Counted from the stretch's first letter, positions 17,651-30,600 are shown. The stretch is 64,000 bases of DNA from Incurvaria masculella (GCA_946894095.1 OX335660.1:6329001-6393000); one strand, 5' to 3'. Made by a program: numbers and translations. Notes: a model not told the origin generated them from the sequence alone.

Positions 17651-17677
17651 TATTATTATTATTATTATTATTATTAG
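17651..17677. repeat. (ATT)n microsatellite
   Basis: About nine uninterrupted ATT/TTA triplets at the end of a MITE-rich stretch. Confidence 0.85.
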
Positions 17678-17683
17678 TTAATA

Positions 17684-18960
17684 CGATGGTCGAAGCGGCA
17701 ATAAAAAAATGTCCTTGTTTTCTATCCTGTTAAATATAGCCGTGCTCATATAGATTAGATCATGGCATGGCGTCTGATTCATTCAGGAATACGAAGTGTC
17801 GAGCTAACATGTCCGGTGGCTATTTTCCTTCGAGAAAATAGCTTTGATAACCGCTATAATAGCGGTTTTCTCCACTGAAAGATACCTGATTCCTGAGCAC
17901 GGAATTCCAAGAGTAGGTCTATAGGTCGCGAGTAGGTTGTGCTGCACGGTTGTATGGTTTCTTTTCGTGGGGTCGACGGTCGACAGTGATCCAACTTTGA
18001 GTGGCCCTAATGAGATATGCCGATGATGATGCTTTATCAACATTCATTTCATATCATCCAATTACCTTAGTCGCCGTACCTTGGATATGTTGACTGATAG
18101 AAGGATTTATTGCGCTCTGAATGCCCGTATTGGTATAACGAAATGGTCAAGCAATTATATTTATCAACATTCATTTACAGCTATCCAATTACCTCAGTCG
18201 CCGTACCTTGGATATGTTGATTGATAACATCCCAAGCTTAATTTCAAACTATTAACATTGCAACGTGGGAATGAATCGTAATTTTAAAAACAGGGAAAAA
18301 AGTGGCGCAAGTGACCCACTATGACGGTACCTCATTAACAACAAGATTAAAGAACATTAAAGAGCAAACCACAGAAGCTCAGTCTAGACTAGACTTAATA
18401 CAGTGATCGACAACAAACGCCGACGTTGTCAGTGGCCCCGATCGCATTCAGGTCACGTTAGACCGGGAGCCAGCGTTCACAAATACTTATCAATCTTTAT
18501 GTATCATACCATAACATACCCATAGACCTAGCATAGCGCGCTATACTTATAACACGAACAAAGCGTGGGAGTGAGATGTCAACTCATGTACCACCACCGC
18601 GAGTTAGAGGGAGATGGAACACATATGCCCGATGAGACCACTTCTGGAATCGTTATTGGAGTCGCGCTCAAGGAATGTGAAATGATTTTTTTGTTAAAAA
18701 AACCATTTTTTATAGTAAATAAGGGGTGACCCACGGATTATTTGTCCATCAAATTTCTTATCTTTCCCCAAAATTTAAAATTTTAAATATATCTTCAGAT
18801 CATTATTTTGAAGCTACACAGCGATTTAGAAATTTTTAGAGTAAATAACTAAATTTCGAATATTCGGATCTTAGCAGAAAAGGTTTTAATTATTTTCAAA
18901 CAAAACAATCAAGAAAATAAATTGTATCTCCAAGTTAAAGTAAAACAGTACAAACAAAAC
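17684..18960. other. TRPC intron sequence; no gene, SINE and MITE fragments
   Basis: 17684-17800 is a plus-strand SINE middle part ('gatggtcgaagcggcaat…tagccgtgctca'). 17820-17905 resembles half of the MITE at 28459-28713. 18060-18240 holds two copies of 'ccaattacctcagtcgccgtaccttggatatgttga'-type sequence (each piece shorter than 20 nt conserved). 18520-18660 is the inverted partner of 13430-13560. Nothing coding is recognised. Confidence 0.5.
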
Positions 18961-18965
18961 GGTAC

Positions 18966-19135
18966 CTCTTCACAGATGGAACGTCACCGCGCTCTGCGTG
19001 CAGCAGGTAGGACTTCTCCTGCGGCGTGAGCGCGCGCTCCAGCACGGAGCGCAGGTCGTGCTGCGAGTTGCGCATCGCCTCCTGCGAGCTGCCCAGCAGC
19101 TCCTCGCGCGACGTCCCCTTCATCGTCGCCGGGAA
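18966..19135 (-). CDS. TRPC-type cation channel, N-terminal exon
   Basis: A 170-nt exon between acceptor TTGCAG|TTCC and donor AAGAG|GTACC. It encodes 'FPATMKGTSREELLG…LTPQEKSYLLHAERGDVPSVK'. The segment 'EKSYLLHAERGDVPSVK' matches the first ankyrin helix of TRPC channels ('EK.fL.A.ERGD.p.V'). It ends in phase 2 and joins cleanly to 12471-12615. The internal ATG may be the start codon or the exon may continue an upstream frame; I cannot decide. It is the downstream-most unit of a 197-bp array and the only one with a complete 3' part and donor. Confidence 0.75.
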
Positions 19136-20140
19136 CTGCAACACGCCCTTGCATCCCTACATACTGGCAACACCGAGCTGGCCGGCTAGATCCCCGGCAG
19201 CAGGTCGGACTTCTCCTGCGGCGTGAGCGCGCGCTCCAGCACGGAGCGCAGGTCGTGCTGCGAGTTGCGCATCGCCTCCTGCGAGCTGCCCAGCAGCTCC
19301 TCGCGCGACGTCCCCTTCATCGTCGCCGGGAACTGCAACACGCCCTTGCATCCCTACATACTGGCAACACCGAGCTGGCCGGCTAGATCCCCGGCAGCAG
19401 GTCGGACTTCTCCTGCGGCGTGAGCGCGCGCTCCAGCACGGAGCGCAGGTCGTGCTGCGAGTTGCGCATCGCCTCCTGCGAGCTGCCCAGCAGCTCCTCG
19501 CGCGACGTCCCCTTCATCGTCGCCGGGAACTGCAACACGCCCTTGCATCCCTACATACTGGCAACACCGAGCTGGCCGGCTAGATCCCCGGCAGCAGGTC
19601 GGACTTCTCCTGCGGCGTGAGCGCGCGCTCCAGCACGGAGCGCAGGTCGTGCTGCGAGTTGCGCATCGCCTCCTGCGAGCTGCCCAGCAGCTCCTCGCGC
19701 GACGTCCCCTTCATCGTCGCCGGGAACTGCAGCACGCCCTTGCATCCCTACATACTGGCAACACCGAGCTGGCCGGCTAGATCCCCGGCAGCAGGTCGGA
19801 CTTCTCCTGCGGCGTGAGCGCGCGCTCCAGCACGGAGCGCAGGTCGTGCTGCGAGTTGCGCATCGCCTCCTGCGAGCTGCCCAGCAGCTCCTCGCGCGAC
19901 GTCCCCTTCATCGTCGCCGGGAACTGCAACACGCCCTTGCATCCCTACATACTGGCAACACCGAGCTGGCCGGCTAGATCCCCGGCAGCAGGTCGGACTT
20001 CTCCTGCGGCGTGAGCGCGCGCTCCAGCACGGAGCGCAGGTCGTGCTGCGAGTTGCGCATCGCCTCCTGCGAGCTGCCCAGCAGCTCCTCGCGCGACGTC
20101 CCCTTCATCGTCGCCGGGAACTGCAACACTCCTTTGCGTC
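19013..20140 (-). repeat. 197-bp tandem array duplicating a splice acceptor and partial TRPC exon
   Basis: Six near-identical units, with acceptors at 19135, 19332, 19529, 19726, 19923 and 20120. Each contains the acceptor GTGTTGCAG|TTCCCGG and the first ~48 codons of the TRPC exon (to 'LTPQEKS'). In the five upstream units the exon then runs into 'DLLPGI' and a TAG stop and has no donor. The unit is GC-rich (exon-derived). The unit length is not a multiple of 3. Inner copies differ by only one or two bases, so amplification or homogenisation is recent. Confidence 0.95.
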
Positions 20141-20219
20141 CCTATATACTGGCTACATCGGCAGCAGATTGGGCTATATTTCTCCCTTTTCAATTGATAT
20201 TAAATCGAGCCTGGAGTCA

Positions 20220-20516
20220 TGAGAGAGGTCTGGATTTAAATGGCTTCTTTCTGAGTTGGATAAGTGTATTTCGACACGAATGCAAGCTATTTCGTGGTTC
20301 GGAATCCATAAAAAACTGTACTTCTCTTTCGCATTGGATGAAAAGATGTCCGAATAGGCAATGAAAAATATTCCGTGTTTTATATTCAGTTCAATGTAGC
20401 CGTGCTCATAAAGGGCATCTGGCATGGGACCAAATTCCTTCGGGAATCTGATGCGTTAGCCTATGTAATATCATGACGGCTGGTGTGGTATTTGCCATCC
20501 ATGTCCAGTTACATCC
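20220..20516 (+). repeat. SINE, partial and diverged
   Basis: Contains 'gcattggatgaaaagatg', 'tagccgtgctcataaagg', 'attccttcgggaat' and the tail 'ccatccatgtccagttacat'. Confidence 0.7.
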
Positions 20517-23500
20517 AAAAATTTCATCAGATCTATTAATCATTTTTAATTTAAATTTAATAATAAATGAAAAAAATAAATTAACAAAATTAAAGTTGTT
20601 TTAAGACACTCATAGAATAATCGTCTAGCCATGAATAAACGTGCATTTATTTATTAGTCCTGGAATAAAATCGTGTTTTAGACATGGAGGTGTAACCTCC
20701 ATGGTTTTAGGATCTATGTAGGTAAATTGTTGCATTTATAATTCCGATTGACTTTGGAGATGGCAAAACTGAAATTGTTTAGTGGTTCTGAAGGATATGG
20801 TTACATTATTTTAGATTAACTTTTGAAATAATAAATAAAAGTTCGTTAAAATAACATTTCACGACACCTCGAAAACAGATTAATGTATTCAAATCGATCT
20901 AATTTAAGGTTTTTCTTGGATTGTTTTGCACAAGATCTCTTTCTGTTGTAACCAACAGAACATTTTATCATATTCGTCTACGGAATAATATCTGTTTATT
21001 TCCTTTCGTAATTTTTCCAGCTTCACTCATAAAGTTTAACTGTGCGCGTAAATCAAACAGAACGCTACCCAATGTCAACACATCAAGAGTAAATAGGACT
21101 TTCGTCTAATTTTAAGTTGACTAGGCATGTTAGTGGAAATGGTACTGGTATTTAGTGGAAAACGTTTTCAGATTAGTTTCCTTTTTAACCACACACCATA
21201 TTACTGTTCGTATTTGATAAGCTTGATAGTAACGTTTTTAATATTTATATAGGAAGACTATCTTCACTGTGTCACAAGTATCTTAGTCGATATGAACGAC
21301 AATACAAACTTGTCGATTAGAAAAGATGAAAAATATTTAGTTTATTTCTTTTGGTCCCTGAACTAAGTTTTTTGTGCAGTAGTATATATATGGCTAATAC
21401 CATACCTATTGTCATGGTATTAGCCTAACACATCCTATGGGAATAAGGTGTCATACCAGGACCATCTTTATATTGCACGGCTAAATATGGAGAATTTTCG
21501 TTGCCGATTCAACCATCTTACATTCAATGCGATCTTACCAGCCGGGCGGGATTAGCCCTATTACCTTATCAGGTAGAAGGGAGACCTTCCGTTTTGAACC
21601 ACCCGAAGAACTCGATCGCACCCAGTAACATTGTAACATTCGCGGAAACACGAAAATCTCAACTTTTTTCGTCCAAATAAATACAGATAAATTTACGAAA
21701 AATATCGCCCCAAATGCTCAAGTAACGTTGTAATATAACCTCTGATTTGATATTTTAGCGATAGATTGTGTCAAGGAGCACTTTTAATTTCAGTCACCAC
21801 TTTTAATAGGTCAAGGATATGATTGATATGACTTATACATATATCTTATAATGCACTAACAGTGAATAGGTACCAACCCGCACTTTCTTTCGCCGTTTTA
21901 TGGACCGCATTTTCGGTTCACTTTCTTTGTCACTATCTCACTCACTTCTAGTAAGTACAACTATACGGACGCCACAGAACAGCTTGCCCGATCGAATTGA
22001 TTGATTAAAACATTTCGAGTACGAACTCAATCGATTCACCGGACATGTGTTTACAGTGGAGATTTTGCCGAGACTGTGAACTTGCTAGTCGCTGGCTTCG
22101 TGTAAACAAACTCAAAACGGCAGCTTTACATCATTGTAAACACTGCATCTTAATCACTTTCAATTTTGGCAGGTACATTCTGCCTAGGTAAGTACCTGAA
22201 ATGGTAGCAGTCTCACTTTTATCGAAACAACATTCGTGTTATCTAAATCAATTCCTTTGAAAGCATTTTAGTCCCAGCGAAAGTTCACATAATCGGTGCA
22301 AAACATTATGATAGAATTAGATAATCGAATTAGATTAGAATTAGAAGAATTAGATTAGATAATAAATAATAATAAAGATTCAATACATTGACAAGATTAT
22401 TTGAGATTCGATTTCATCTCATTTGCAGCTAGATCTTGAACTAGTGAGTTCAAGATCTGTTTAATGTTTTTTATGTAACTGAGTGTATGTGGCTAACAAT
22501 ACAGCCACCGTCATGACATCTGTCTATACACCGCTTTCCGGGAATTACGTGCCATGCCTGTACCTTCCCTTTTTGAGCACGGCTACTCGGAAACAAAATG
22601 TTTTATTCCCTTTTCGTTTTTTCATTCAATGCGTTGGTACCAACCTGAGCGGGCTAGCCCTACCGAAGGGAAGGCGCATTACAGTTTACATAGATTCCGA
22701 ACCTTGGAACAGCCCGCATTCGTGACGAGATGCACTGATCCAATTCAGAAAGAGAGAAAAAACGGGCAAGTATTTGAACCCATTACCTCTGGAATATAAG
22801 GCAAGTCCCCGCGCCCTTGATCTAAGAGCCGCCAAGTTTTATTACCTTACATGTTCATCTCAACAACTGTTGCGTGTAATTTATGGATTGTAGGAAATAG
22901 TAGGCCGACCAGAAGATTATCCTACCGGCATTAATGAAATTAAAATTCAACTTACCTTTTACAGTTCTCACAAAACCTAACTCATATTACACCTCACTGT
23001 CTCTGCGTCTTTGAGGTAAACTTCACAGTCTGGAGATACGGCAGCCCATCAAAAGACACAAACTGTGAGCGAGCGCAAAACAAAAATCCAACCAAACTAC
23101 AAGGATAGCTATCCGCGGAAAGTCTGTAGTGCAAGTGGAATAGTCCCAGTGGACACTAAACAATATTATAAGTATACCTACCTCGTTAATCGAATTTTCA
23201 AAGTGGCTGGAGTACGCCGCGCAACAGTGCTGTGAAAAGTCGATGAACAATTCTCATCAAGTGTATGCGCTTAGTTTTGATAGCGATGAAATTTCAAACG
23301 ATATAGGAATCGTAGTGAAAGATTAGGACACTCATCAATTTTATGAGAATAAATTGCGCGTAATAGAAACAATGGATGCTCACTATATCTGCATCTAGCT
23401 AGAACATTCCTTCTAGGATTTAGATGTTACTCAGTCAACGTGTTTGCGTCCACTGCTGGACGTAAACCTCTCCATTTTTTCTCCAGTCCTCCCGGCCCTC

Positions 23501-25620
23501 AGCGGTACGGAACCACTGCTTTCCGCCGACGCACTTGATGTCGTCGTCCCACCTGACGGATTAGGAAATTCCTTATCAAAAGGACTTAGGCAGGTATGCA
23601 AACACAAAAAAAATATGTTCAGTTTTCATTGAGGCTTCAGAAGCTTTGTATTGTTCCATGATTTTAATGAATAATATTTTTTTCGCATTTCTTTGTAAAT
23701 ATGTCTCTAGAACATCTTCACCTCACATCTTAAACCTTATTCTTAGATAAGGTTTAAGATGTTGACACAGTATGGCGGTCATCATCTTTGCCTACCTATC
23801 CGGGGAATACCTAAACGGTATGTGTGCATATTGTTTGATCCTTATATTACTCCGATTATATTTATTACGTACGCGAATAAAATAAGAAGACATACCTTCC
23901 GGTCATGAGTTTATGAGCACGCAGATATGTTGTTGCAGTAAATCTGCAAATGCATGTTAATTCTAAACAAATCACAGATTAAAACCGGTGATAGAATACT
24001 GGTGCCACATATGGGAAGGTAGTCCCCAGTACCTGTTGGCGTCCTAGAATCTATTTAGCGCCGAGCGGTCCGCCTTATTGAAGACTTTAGCTTGGTGTAT
24101 CTGACCCACAGACGGTTTGTAGGGTCGCTCAGTCTATTCTACAGGTACTATCATGGCTTTGTGGAACTTGCACCCCTTATTCATCCCTATTTAACCAATA
24201 TCAGATTTTAGGGTGAACGAATCTTATTATCTGCCGCACCAGGGTATGGAACTGTCTCAGGCGAGAGCTTTTCGTCATACCTTCAAATTTGACCTAAACA
24301 ACCCCGATAGCTCTTTGATATTGTGCTCAAATCCGCTGGTATGGTGCATTTATAAACGTGGTTTCGAATGTTGAATGGCACCTTTGGTATTTCCGCGCAG
24401 TCACACATACCGGTTAAAAAATCTAAGAATATTTTGATCTTAATTTGGTTACTAATAATATTGATCTCTCTTTTAACATTCTTTAAAAGCTTGTGACTTC
24501 GTAGATGTAGGCTTCGTAACTGAAAAAACTCGATAGGAAATGTGACACTATTGCTCACATCACTAGGTGTCCACCGGCGAGCCACGCTAATATCATTACA
24601 ATAAGTCCACCCATGTCATCGATACTATCCGATACGATGTTTTAATTTCCATTGTTTGCCTTCGATTTGTGAGTAGGTCACGATCTTGAACATTCATCTT
24701 CGAACATTGATCTCAAATGATATCAGTAGGGAGAATGGAAAAAAAATATCGAAAAATATGACAGGGCAAAATGTTATAGAAAAATATAAGGGGCGGCGAT
24801 GAAAGAGCCATGGTTTATTTAAACGGTCTTGTTGAGTAAATTAAGTGTTGTTATGGGACCGTCGAGGCAAAAGAAAAAAAGGGAGACCCCTATATTTTTT
24901 ATTTTAATCACAACTATAAAAAATATAGAAGTATATTATATGAATTCCAACGTCGATTTGCATGAGCTGACTCTGTAAGCTTAAGCTAGCAACCCTTGTG
25001 GCGGTATTCCAGAGGAGAAAACAATTTTCCTCCATCCAAATAATCATTTCCTTCTTAGTGGACGACCGGCGGAACACGCGCCCATATAATCTTTCTCCCA
25101 TTTCAGAAAATCATCTAGCCTCTCTCTATATTAATATTATCAGTCTCGGTAGCCCAATGGCGCGTCGCCTGACCGTTCAATAATTGAGGTGAAGTAACTC
25201 TGGGCGCCGTTGGGTTAACATTTCTCCTAAAACTTTATGTCCCTTTCTTACTAGATGTTATGGTAGTATATCATTTTCCATGTTTATTTTTTCCCCAGGT
25301 ATGCAATTATCCTACACTAAGTGAGATGGCGGCGATGCTTTGCGACAGTTGCCGCTCTTGTTGAGGCCTTATCCCGCCATCCTGGACGTTTAGATAGGCT
25401 GGTCTGCCCTTCACCACTGACTTTCACTGCCAGCCTAACTGAGTTACTGTTCTGATAACAACAAATTTGCGAAGACAATCTGGAACTACCAGTACTAAAA
25501 TTAAAATGAAGCATAATTCCCCAATTAATTCAGTTACTGCAGTAGAATAAAGAATTTTCACTGCGATTCTGAGAATCGTGCCCTAAACCGTAGCAGAACC
25601 TAAAGTGGTGATGTATCCTA
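20517..25620. other. 5-kb stretch without a recognised gene; SINE relics
   Basis: Minus-strand SINE relics lie at 21385-21610 and 22470-22825. A perfect 15-bp-arm hairpin lies at 23726-23761. 23440-23560 carries 'gtccactgctggacgta' and 'cttgatgtcgtcgtcccac', words common in lepidopteran retroelement debris. 22320-22370 is a short 'ttagaattagat' simple repeat. ORFs of 60-100 codons here, including a 100-codon one at 24283-24585 (minus), show no domain. Confidence 0.5.
23726..23761. repeat. perfect hairpin, 15-bp arms
   Basis: CATCTTAAACCTTAT, 6-nt loop, then its exact complement. Too AT-rich and isolated to call a terminator; probably a replication-slippage or MITE relic. Confidence 0.85.
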
Positions 25621-25625
25621 TAGAC

Positions 25626-26379
25626 TAGGAGGTCGCGACAAAAATGGTAACGATAACGTAAATGGCTGAAACGGGTATTACGGGATTCAAAGATTCAAAG
25701 AATTTTATTCAGCGATTTTTAGTTTACACTTTTTTATCACTTTGTCATGCAGATAGGTAAACAAAAGTTACATTCAATTGTACAGTGTCTTAAGAGCATC
25801 ATAACAAAAGTTTTAACTACATAAAATTGATCAAGCATTGCTTTTTAAATATAAATGTAAAATTATATGTCAAGGTGAAAATTTTTTTAGACCAACCCTC
25901 TGAAGCTAAATGTGTCAGTCTGCCTATTCCAAGTGGTTGCGTTACGTAGACAATGCGACTGAAAAACTAGTTATGGTGACAAAAAATACATATGATAAGG
26001 TAAATGGATGCAAATACCGAAGCATGGAAGTATCAGTACATACTTGCTTAGCAATACAAAAACTGAACAAACATTTGGATGCATTTCGTAGTTATAGGCG
26101 ATTTAGGATACAGATATAACTTAAGGTATATTTAAGTATTTAATAAAAAAACCGACTGTTTATTGTTGCATAATTAATAGGTATCAATGTTTCCAGACAA
26201 TCAGTATATTCATCAGCAGGTACATACCAGCATCGATTTTATATAGCCAATCTAGATAACGCAACCACTTGGCACGGGCAGACCGACATATTTAGCATCA
26301 GAGGGTTGGTCTCTAACATGTGAACCCAGATTCAGCCATTTACCTTATCGTGACCAAAAATGTCGTCACCTCCCGGAAT
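25626..26379. mobile_element. foldback MITE (family A), longer copy
   Basis: Ends are inverted: 'aggaggtcgcgacaaaaatgg…gtaaatggctgaa' on the left pairs with 'ttcagccatttacc…gtcgtcacctcc' on the right, ~43 bp with mismatches. A second internal inversion pairs 'caaccctctgaagctaaa' with 'catcagagggttgg'. A second copy lies at 33195-33744; this one has ~190 bp of extra AT-rich sequence near its left end. ORFs inside (25910-26119; 26320-26634) are by-products. Confidence 0.8.
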
Positions 26380-27262
26380 ACTAGGACATGTCCTGTTGCT
26401 TTCCAGATTAACCCACCATTTTGTGTATTTAATTCAAAAATCCATCATCCGATCTCAAATATATTATTTACGAGCTGTGTTGAGCTGTTATGGTTACGTG
26501 CGGATGTAAACTGTGTGAAATTTAATTTTACAATATCGGTTGATGCAGTTTTCACCACTGCCAGGGGTTCCATAATAGAGAGGAGTATGCAATTGTCATC
26601 GATCAGAATTACTCGATATCCGGAACATAATTAAGAGGCACTCAGAATTTTGTTGGCAGAAAATGATGAACATATCGTTTAACTCAGAATATGTTTTAAT
26701 AAACATATGTACCTATAAAATTGGCATTCGAAAAAAAACATATTTTTGTATGGCTATGACTTCTAATGCCAATTTAACTTTATTTTATACACATTGATTT
26801 TTTTTCAAATCAGTTTTTTGTTTATTCATTACGTTATATTTTCATCACATTTGAATATTTTTGTCATCAGAGATAAGTTAAAAATTCGAATTATTATGGA
26901 ATATGAGTAGATCATAACAGCTTTCTTTATTTAATTAAATATGTATTTATTTTAAGTTCGATAATGCACATAATATCAATAAATAAGCGAAGTACTGGCT
27001 TAGCAAGTTTAAGGGGTTAAATTCGAATGAATTTATATTTTCGTATGAGGTTGAAATTCTTCGTTATTTTCAATTATTTCACAATATTGCTTCAACAAAG
27101 AAACAAGATGCTTATCCTGTGATTGTAACGCATGAAAACAATCCGAGGAAATGGCGTGATATTATGTATTTATGGTTGCACTATCTATGCATATTGAAGT
27201 GTAGAGCCCCCCTTGAGCTCTCAATTTTCAGCGCTGTGTGAAATCATTACATTATATTTATA
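26380..27262. other. AT-rich stretch, nothing recognised
   Basis: No gene, repeat family or structured element was identified. Confidence 0.4.
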
Positions 27263-27420
27263 TAACTGGACATAGATTGCTAACACCATACCCACAGTTA
27301 TTTTATTGGCCAACCCACCGTAAGAATTAGGTGCCATGCCCGGCCGTCCCTTACTGAGCATGGCTACATAAAATTAGATGAAAAACACGGGCAGTTTTTA
27401 ATTTCCGTTTGGACTGATCA
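27263..27420 (-). repeat. SINE fragment
   Basis: Contains 'aactggacatagattgctaacacca', 'aattaggtgccatgcccgg', 'gagcatggctacat' in reverse orientation (each conserved block under 20 nt). Confidence 0.65.
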
Positions 27421-27590
27421 TGAGTGGGTGGGTGTGATTATGGAGATCGCTCTTACATATTATTGATCAGTTAGTACATGGCTGAATCTAAGATTCCAAC
27501 ATCAATGCCGGAATGGAGCAAGGAACTATACAAATTCCTTGAGAATGGACATTTTGTTTTATGTTCAATACGTTTATGAGTTTTTAACCG

Positions 27591-28165
27591 ACTTCAAAAA
27601 GGAGGAGGTTATCAATTCGTTTGTATGTTTTATTTTTTATTTTTATGTTTGTTACCTCATAACTTTTGCCTGGGTGAACCGATTTTGATGATTATTTTTA
27701 TAAATGAAAGCTAGTGCTTCCCAAGTAGTCCCATTTTAATTTGGTTAAGTTCTGAAAGAAAATCATAAAATCATATAAGTCTTAAATTTGTATTAAGATT
27801 GCGCGACAAATGGACGAATAACTCAATATAACGCCAACCGATTTCGGTGATTCTTTTTTTATTGGAAAATACGTGTACAGTAAGTGTACTTCAGATTCAC
27901 TAAAAATAAACAAATAAAAAAAAATTTAACAAAAAAATCGACTTCAAAAAAAAAGCACTAAAAAGTAAAAAATAATTGCCATTTTTGTAGTTACGATTTT
28001 TGTTATTTTTTGAGTCGGTGTCAGCCAAGGTAGCCAAGGTTCTCTTGATTGGCGCAGCGCGTGCCCGGCTGACGCCGACTCAAGAAATAACAAAAATCGT
28101 CACTACAAAAATAGCAATTTTTTTTTACTTTTTAGTGCTTTTTCTTTGAAGTCGGTTATTTTTTT
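27591..28165. mobile_element. 'AACCGACTTCAAA' foldback element
   Basis: Opens AACCGACTTCAAAAAGG and closes CTTTGAAGTCGGTT. The right part (27940-28160) is itself a hairpin: 'gcactaaaaagtaaaaaata' to 'gagtcggtgtcagcc' is mirrored by 'ggctgacgccgactc' to 'tttttactttttagtgc', with 'ttctcttgattggcgcagcg' at the tip. Same family as 42001-43565. Confidence 0.8.
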
Positions 28166-28458
28166 TGTTAAATTTTTTTTTCCGGCACTTTCACGTAAGC
28201 CACACTCAGCGCCGGTCGCGACCATATCCTCGAAATGTCTGGTTCAATTATTTGTAGAGCCTAGATCTCCCATCATTATTAAGGATGTGGCTGCCCCTCA
28301 TTCGCACACCCTTTGCAGATCCCATCTCCGCTTAACTTGTAATGCATCTCGATACCCTTACAGTCCTCGTAAAAAAATCGTCTGATCAACTGAATCAACT
28401 GATTTTTTTCGAGTTCCAACGACACGTAAGGACACTTAAGATGCTTTTAGTGCAATGA

Positions 28459-28713
28459 ACAGCAGGTCTATTCCTGGAATTCAGTTATCAGGAATCAGGA
28501 ATCAGGAGTCCTGAGTCTATAAAACCGCTTGTGTAGTGTGCTTTGAAAACCGTTCAAACCGATTTTCTTGATGGTGCATCGTTTTTTAATCAATCAAGGT
28601 TTTCCGTAGAAAAACTCGCTTTGAAAATCGCTATAAAAGCTTTTCTAGGTTTTATAGCGATTTTAAAGGATTCCTGATTCCTGATTACTGAATGCCAGGA
28701 ATAGACCTGCTGT
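28459..28713. mobile_element. 255-bp MITE with ~40-bp inverted ends
   Basis: Left end 'acagcaggtctattcctgg' and right end 'ccaggaatagacctgctgt' are perfect complements for 19 bp; the following 'caggaatcagga' also matches. It interrupts an older repeat whose uninterrupted version is at 47215-47385. Confidence 0.85.
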
Positions 28714-28729
28714 CCCTAATTCGCAAGCG

Positions 28730-29230
28730 AACTACAGTTAGACGTTTCCACTAACTCGTGGTTACGCTTCCGCCGTGCGAATGCATATTGATCGCTCCTC
28801 CCGTCCTTACTGGTATCACCTCACGAAGGCCCTCCTTCTGAACCTTGGAAAACGTGGTTCGGAATGCGTCCCGCCTACTACAGCCTCTGCTCGGGCCAGG
28901 TCACGTCCACCCGCCGCGTGCATCGTGGGATCTACGACGGTTACGGTTGTCGTGTAGTTACAGGAAATCAAAGCACGATATGTCGGGAAGCGCAAACACG
29001 ATCAGCTCTTTGCTGAAAAGTAAACTGGCGCCCATGGAGTTCTCCACATCGACGCAGAACTAGCCGCGTCCAGTCGTGCAAGGGTGTCGTGGTGTCCTTC
29101 TAGAAGCGCCAAATTCCTGAAGGTGCGGCTGCAGAGAGCTGGTGAGTCTGACCCACGGAGGATAGAGAGGAGATGGTCTAAGCAAACTGGGTCTGTGTCC
29201 ACCAGGTGGGTCGCTACGTCACAGCCCACG
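28730..29230. other. GC-richer patch, ORFs of unknown meaning
   Basis: Less AT-rich than the surroundings, with open frames on both strands (28775-29063 plus, 29002-29229 minus). None shows a family motif or a convincing splice signal. It may be retroelement debris or an exon I cannot recognise. Confidence 0.3.
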
Positions 29231-29916
29231 TGATAAAGAAGGCGTGGCTTAGCGACATTCGCGACATGGCGCCGGCGGTGTTAGGTTGTGGGACAATATT
29301 ATGGTCTGCGGCGCAATTTTCGGCGAACAGTCGATTACCAGATGAGATTGTGTGTAAAATGTTGCAAACATTACACAGGACAAAATAAACTAAAGTTTGT
29401 AGGTGGAATTACGTTTTATTTGTCAGTAAAACACCTCATATTTTATAATTTGAGTCAATATTCGAGCATTGTATCGATGTATCGCTCTTGCTTTGTGCCG
29501 ATAGATGGCGCACAATTATTGCAAATTTTAATGACATTTTTAAAATAAAATTATTTGAATCCGCGCGAAGGCATAGATTTAAATTTCTAAGGTTTTTTTT
29601 ATAGAAAAAAACACTTAGTAAAATTTAAAAGGCACCATCTAGTTGTAGTCTTGTAACCACTAAGAATAGCTCTCGAAATAGCTGCTACCAGCTATCGATT
29701 CTTCCGGTAGATGAATTTCGCAAAAATGGGCGGTGCATGATCCCACCATGAAGCGATTTTCCCCCCGCTTCCCCGCACAGTGTCACGCTGCGATCCTTAG
29801 TAATATGAGTTAAAAACATCTCCTCTCTCCCTCTATCCTCCGTGGTCTGACCACATCCATACTGTTCGCTATTTCCGCTACACATGCCCCCTCTTCGCCG
29901 CTGCTTCATGTCATTT

Positions 29917-30300
29917 CTTGAGCGGCCTGTAGCTTAGTAGCGCGGGGACTTGCCTTGCATACCAGAGCTCTGCGTTCAAATCCTCGCCCCGTTCTTGGAC
30001 AAATTTCTTTCACTTTCCGAGTTGGATAAGTGCATTTCGTGCTAGCTGCTCAATGGTTCGGAATCCATGAAAAATCGTAGGTCTCCTTCCCCTATTAGGT
30101 GGTAGGGTTTAAGCCCGCCCGGGTTGGTACTATCGCATTAGATGAAAAGATGGTCGATGCGGCAATGCAATATTGTCCGTCTTTGCCATCCAGTTCAATT
30201 TAGCCGTGCTGTCATGGCACCTAATTCCTTCGGGAATGTGGTGTATTTCGCTAATATCATAACGGTAGTTGAGTGGTATTAGCCATTCATGACACATTGC
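29917..30300 (+). repeat. tRNA-derived SINE
   Basis: The head 'ggcctgtagcttagtagcgcg' (A-box-like) and 'gcgttcaaatcctc' (B-box-like) is followed by the standard body 'gtttaagcccgcccgggtt', 'gatgaaaagatggtcga' and tail 'gtggtattagccattcatg'. Confidence 0.85.
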
Positions 30301-30439
30301 ATAACAAAATACGCATTGACGCAGCGGTATTCAAGTCGCTAAGTGTCTATTAACATTTACTTTTCGTAAACTCCCAGCTTTTCATAAGGCAAGTTTTAAA
30401 GTTATTGTATTTATCAACCACGGGCGGGCAACCTAGTAG

Positions 30440-30600
30440 CACCAAGGGGACCAAGTTTTACATGGTTTCCAAAACTTGGAACAGATCCAACTCATAAAGG
30501 TACAGAAAGTGGTGCATGAAAGGGGTAGCTTATGAACTCATGACCTCCGGTATGGGAAGCAAGTCCCAGCGGCCCTGACCTACGAGCCACGCTATTTGAT
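30440..30600 (-). repeat. SINE head fragment
   Basis: Reverse-strand remnant: 'acatggtttccaaaacttgg', 'gtggtgcatgaa' and 'caagtcccagcggccctgacctacgag' as the inverted tRNA-like head. Confidence 0.6.

Noticed and set aside
19157..20193. Repeated 64-66-codon ORFs on both strands in the 197-bp array
   Set aside because: They run through intron-derived sequence and recur only because the unit recurs.
24283..24585. 100-codon minus ORF as a gene
   Set aside because: No domain, no splice context and no repeat relation; length is compatible with chance.
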